Below are positions 12,297 to 13,945 of a stretch of DNA of 13,945 bases, piece by piece. This DNA is from Bacteroidales bacterium. GTDB lineage: Bacteria > Bacteroidota > Bacteroidia > Bacteroidales > UBA932. Below the pieces are notes generated by a model that worked only from the letters and a program-made list of their open reading frames with translations, made no database searches and had not been told where the DNA came from. Numbering within the stretch: position 1 is the stretch's first letter; every line of letters starts with the position of its first letter. The translations under genes and the position numbers were made by a program. The DNA lies in assembly GCA_004556005.1 (NCBI GenBank), contig SFJA01000077.1, forward strand, positions 1 to 13,945, read 5' to 3'.

Positions 12297-13826
12297 TTAC
12301 TGGTCAATGCTCCACTCAACTCCGTCCTTGGTATCCTTGACTTTGATGCCAAGCGCAGTGAGCTTTTCGCGTATGTGGTCGGATGTTGTCCAGTCCTTGG
12401 CTGCCTTTGCCGCTGCGCGCTGCTCCAGCACCATTTCCATAAGACCGCCAATCACCTCACCGGTACTTCCTCCTGAAAGTTCCTCGTCCTTGAGACCGAG
12501 TACTCCGAACACTATGTCGTCAAACAACTGGCAGAGAGTATCGATATCCTCCTTTCCCAGATTTACCTGACCCGCCTTTGCCGAATTGATAATCTTTACC
12601 GCCTCTGAAATATGGGCAAGGCATATCGGGGTGTTGATATCGTCGCAAAGGGCATCATATACTCCGTCAAATACCTTCCTGACAGCCTCGTTTACTGCCT
12701 TGCAGCTGTCCGGAGCTACGCCGAACAATTCTTCCCCGTAGGCGTACTGCGGTTCCTTGCGACCTGCCATCGCGTAAAGGTCGCGCGCTGCCTGCATCAG
12801 TCTCTTCAGGCCCTTTTCCGCTGCTTGCAGGGCCTCGTTTGAAAAGTCGAGCGTGCTGCGGTAATGCGCCTGGAGTATGAAGAACCTGACCGTCATCGGA
12901 CTGTACGACCGCTCGAGTTTCTCGTGCTCACCGCTGAACAGCTGAGGCAGCGTTATGAAGTTGCCCAGGCTCTTGCCCATCTTCTGACCGTTGATGGTAA
13001 TCATATTGTTGTGAACCCAGTAGTGCACGCCCTGTGTCCCGCGGCAGGCAACGTTCTGCGCAATCTCGCACTCGTGATGCGGGAACATCAGGTCCATACC
13101 GCCTCCGTGTATGTCAAATACTTCTCCGAGGTATTTTTCTCCCATTACCGAGCACTCGAGATGCCATCCGGGGAAACCTTCTCCCCAAGGTGAAGGCCAT
13201 CTCATAATGTGCTCAGGCTCAGCCTTTTTCCATATTGCAAAGTCATAAGGGGCCTTTTTGTCGCTCTGTCCGTCAAGGCTGCGGGTGCCCTCGAGCGTGT
13301 CGTCGAGATTGCGTCCGCTCAGAACACCGTAGTGGTGGTCGGAGTTGTATTTTGCAACGTCGAAATATACGCTTCCGTTTGACTCGTAAGCATATCCGCT
13401 GTCAAGAATCTTCTTTACAGCCTCGATCTGTTCGAGTATATGCCCGCTTGCCCGCGGTTCAATGCTTGGTGGAGCCACGTTGAGCAATCTCATCGCCTCG
13501 TGGTAGCGAAGCGTGTAGGTTTGCACGACCTCCATAGGCTCAAGTTCTTCAAGTCTTGCCTTTTTTGCAATCTTGTCCTCGCCTTCATCGGCATCGTGCT
13601 CAAGGTGACCCACGTCCGTAATGTTGCGGACATAGCGCACCTTGTAGCCGAGGTGGCGGAGGAATTTGCTCAAAACGTCATAACTTACACCCGGCCTGGC
13701 GTGTCCGAGATGCGCGTCGCCATAAACCGTAGGTCCGCAGACATACATTCCTACGTGACCCGGGTTGACAGGAGTAAACAACTCCTTGTTGTGGCTCATA
13801 GTATTTGTCAGAAACAAGGCTCTCAT
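12297..13826 (-). CDS. cysS: Cysteine-tRNA ligase
   Basis: This 509-residue class I aminoacyl-tRNA synthetase charges tRNA-Cys. Visible signatures are MYVCGPTVYGDAHLGHARP with zinc ligand Cys30 and the HIGH motif as HLGH (39-42), NITDVGHLEHDADEGEDKI, the GFPGWHLECS zinc Cys, DIHGGGMDLMFPHHECEIAQ and the KMSKS loop as KMGKSLGN. A DALR-type anticodon-recognition helical region follows (HYRSTLDFSNEALQAAEKGLKRL) and a C-terminal IREKLTALGIKVKDTKDGVEW segment. All core motifs are intact and the length is typical for Bacteroidota. ATG at 13826 is chosen; an in-frame GTG at 13835 would add three residues without family support. It heads the minus-strand run cysS - xth - esterase. No perfect TAnnTTTG box is seen upstream; TATATTTA near 13851-13858 is one base off. 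Confidence 0.96.
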   Translation of the reverse strand: MRALFLTNTMSHNKELFTPVNPGHVGMYVCGPTVYGDAHLGHARPGVSYDVLSKFLRHLGYKVRYVRNITDVGHLEHDADEGEDKIAKKARLEELEPMEVVQTYTLRYHEAMRLLNVAPPSIEPRASGHILEQIEAVKKILDSGYAYESNGSVYFDVAKYNSDHHYGVLSGRNLDDTLEGTRSLDGQSDKKAPYDFAIWKKAEPEHIMRWPSPWGEGFPGWHLECSVMGEKYLGEVFDIHGGGMDLMFPHHECEIAQNVACRGTQGVHYWVHNNMITINGQKMGKSLGNFITLPQLFSGEHEKLERSYSPMTVRFFILQAHYRSTLDFSNEALQAAEKGLKRLMQAARDLYAMAGRKEPQYAYGEELFGVAPDSCKAVNEAVRKVFDGVYDALCDDINTPICLAHISEAVKIINSAKAGQVNLGKEDIDTLCQLFDDIVFGVLGLKDEELSGGSTGEVIGGLMEMVLEQRAAAKAAKDWTTSDHIREKLTALGIKVKDTKDGVEWSIDQ

Positions 13827-13908
13827 TTCATTCACTTTTTTAATCTCGTAAATATATATAAAATCTCGCGATTTTAGGCCGGTTTAGATAAAAATCAAGA
13901 CCCCATAC

Positions 13909-13916
13909 TATCTTTG
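13909..13916 (+). promoter_or_regulatory. -7 promoter box of a gene entering the right edge
   Basis: TATCTTTG fits TAnnTTTG. An ATG at 13932 (reading M-A-S-Q before the window ends) lies about 15 bp downstream, so a gene divergent from cysS may begin here. Too little sequence is present to call the gene. Confidence 0.35.
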
Positions 13917-13945
13917 TTGGCAAGAGCGGACATGGCATCACAGCC

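Noticed and set aside
11562..12476. 304-codon plus-strand frame opposite the exonuclease and cysS end
   Set aside because: Both minus-strand genes have clear catalytic motifs across this span, and the plus-strand translation has none; it is a long antisense shadow.
1..13945. CRISPR array, insertion sequence ends or rRNA
   Set aside because: No regularly spaced direct repeats with unique spacers, no transposase and no rRNA-like sequence were seen; the short TTATGTAAA sites are irregularly spaced and in both orientations.

Overview
This window most likely comes from a Bacteroidales (Bacteroidota) chromosome of roughly balanced base composition. Three things support this: the -7 promoter boxes have the Bacteroidota form TAnnTTTG (seen at about 617, 1573, 3227, 4359, 8555 and 8576), the genes lack obvious Shine-Dalgarno sequences, and the protein families are typical of gut Bacteroidales. 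No species can be named from the sequence alone.

Positions 1 to about 3050 form an accessory block. It holds the N-terminal 199 residues of a tyrosine recombinase running off the left edge and, just upstream of it, a cluster of five copies of TTATGTAAAS/SWTTACATAA-type sites. The cluster ends in a perfect 30-bp palindrome (741-770). The palindrome abuts a 5'-truncated gene of the A1S_2505 phage-protein family. A small YbjQ-like gene and a hipBA toxin-antitoxin pair follow. hipA ends in an unrelated tail soon after its kinase active site, with an 11-bp tandem duplication at the apparent break. Two terminators facing each other and a tRNA-Arg(UCU) gene whose 3' end faces the block close it off, which fits a tRNA-linked integration hotspot.

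Positions 3208 to 13945 look like ordinary chromosome. A flippase-like membrane protein (minus) diverges from a three-gene plus-strand operon with 4-bp ATGA overlaps: PfkB-family (adenosine-like) kinase, an unknown 163-residue protein, and a COG2426-type small membrane exporter. Converging on it is the minus-strand nfnAB pair (ferredoxin-NADP reductase / electron-bifurcating transhydrogenase), in which nfnB has an internal deletion plus frameshift that removes the second iron-sulfur ligand segment. A YitT-family membrane protein is divergent from nfnA. On the far right a minus-strand run reads cysS, exodeoxyribonuclease III (12 bp apart), then a secreted two-domain protein joining a DUF4886 SGNH-like esterase to a CE15-like domain that has lost its nucleophile serine and histidine motifs.

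The points most worth following up are the recombinase-site cluster and the gene it interrupts, the altered hipBA module (duplicated hipB start, chimeric hipA end), the broken nfnB, and the probable esterase/pseudo-esterase fusion.
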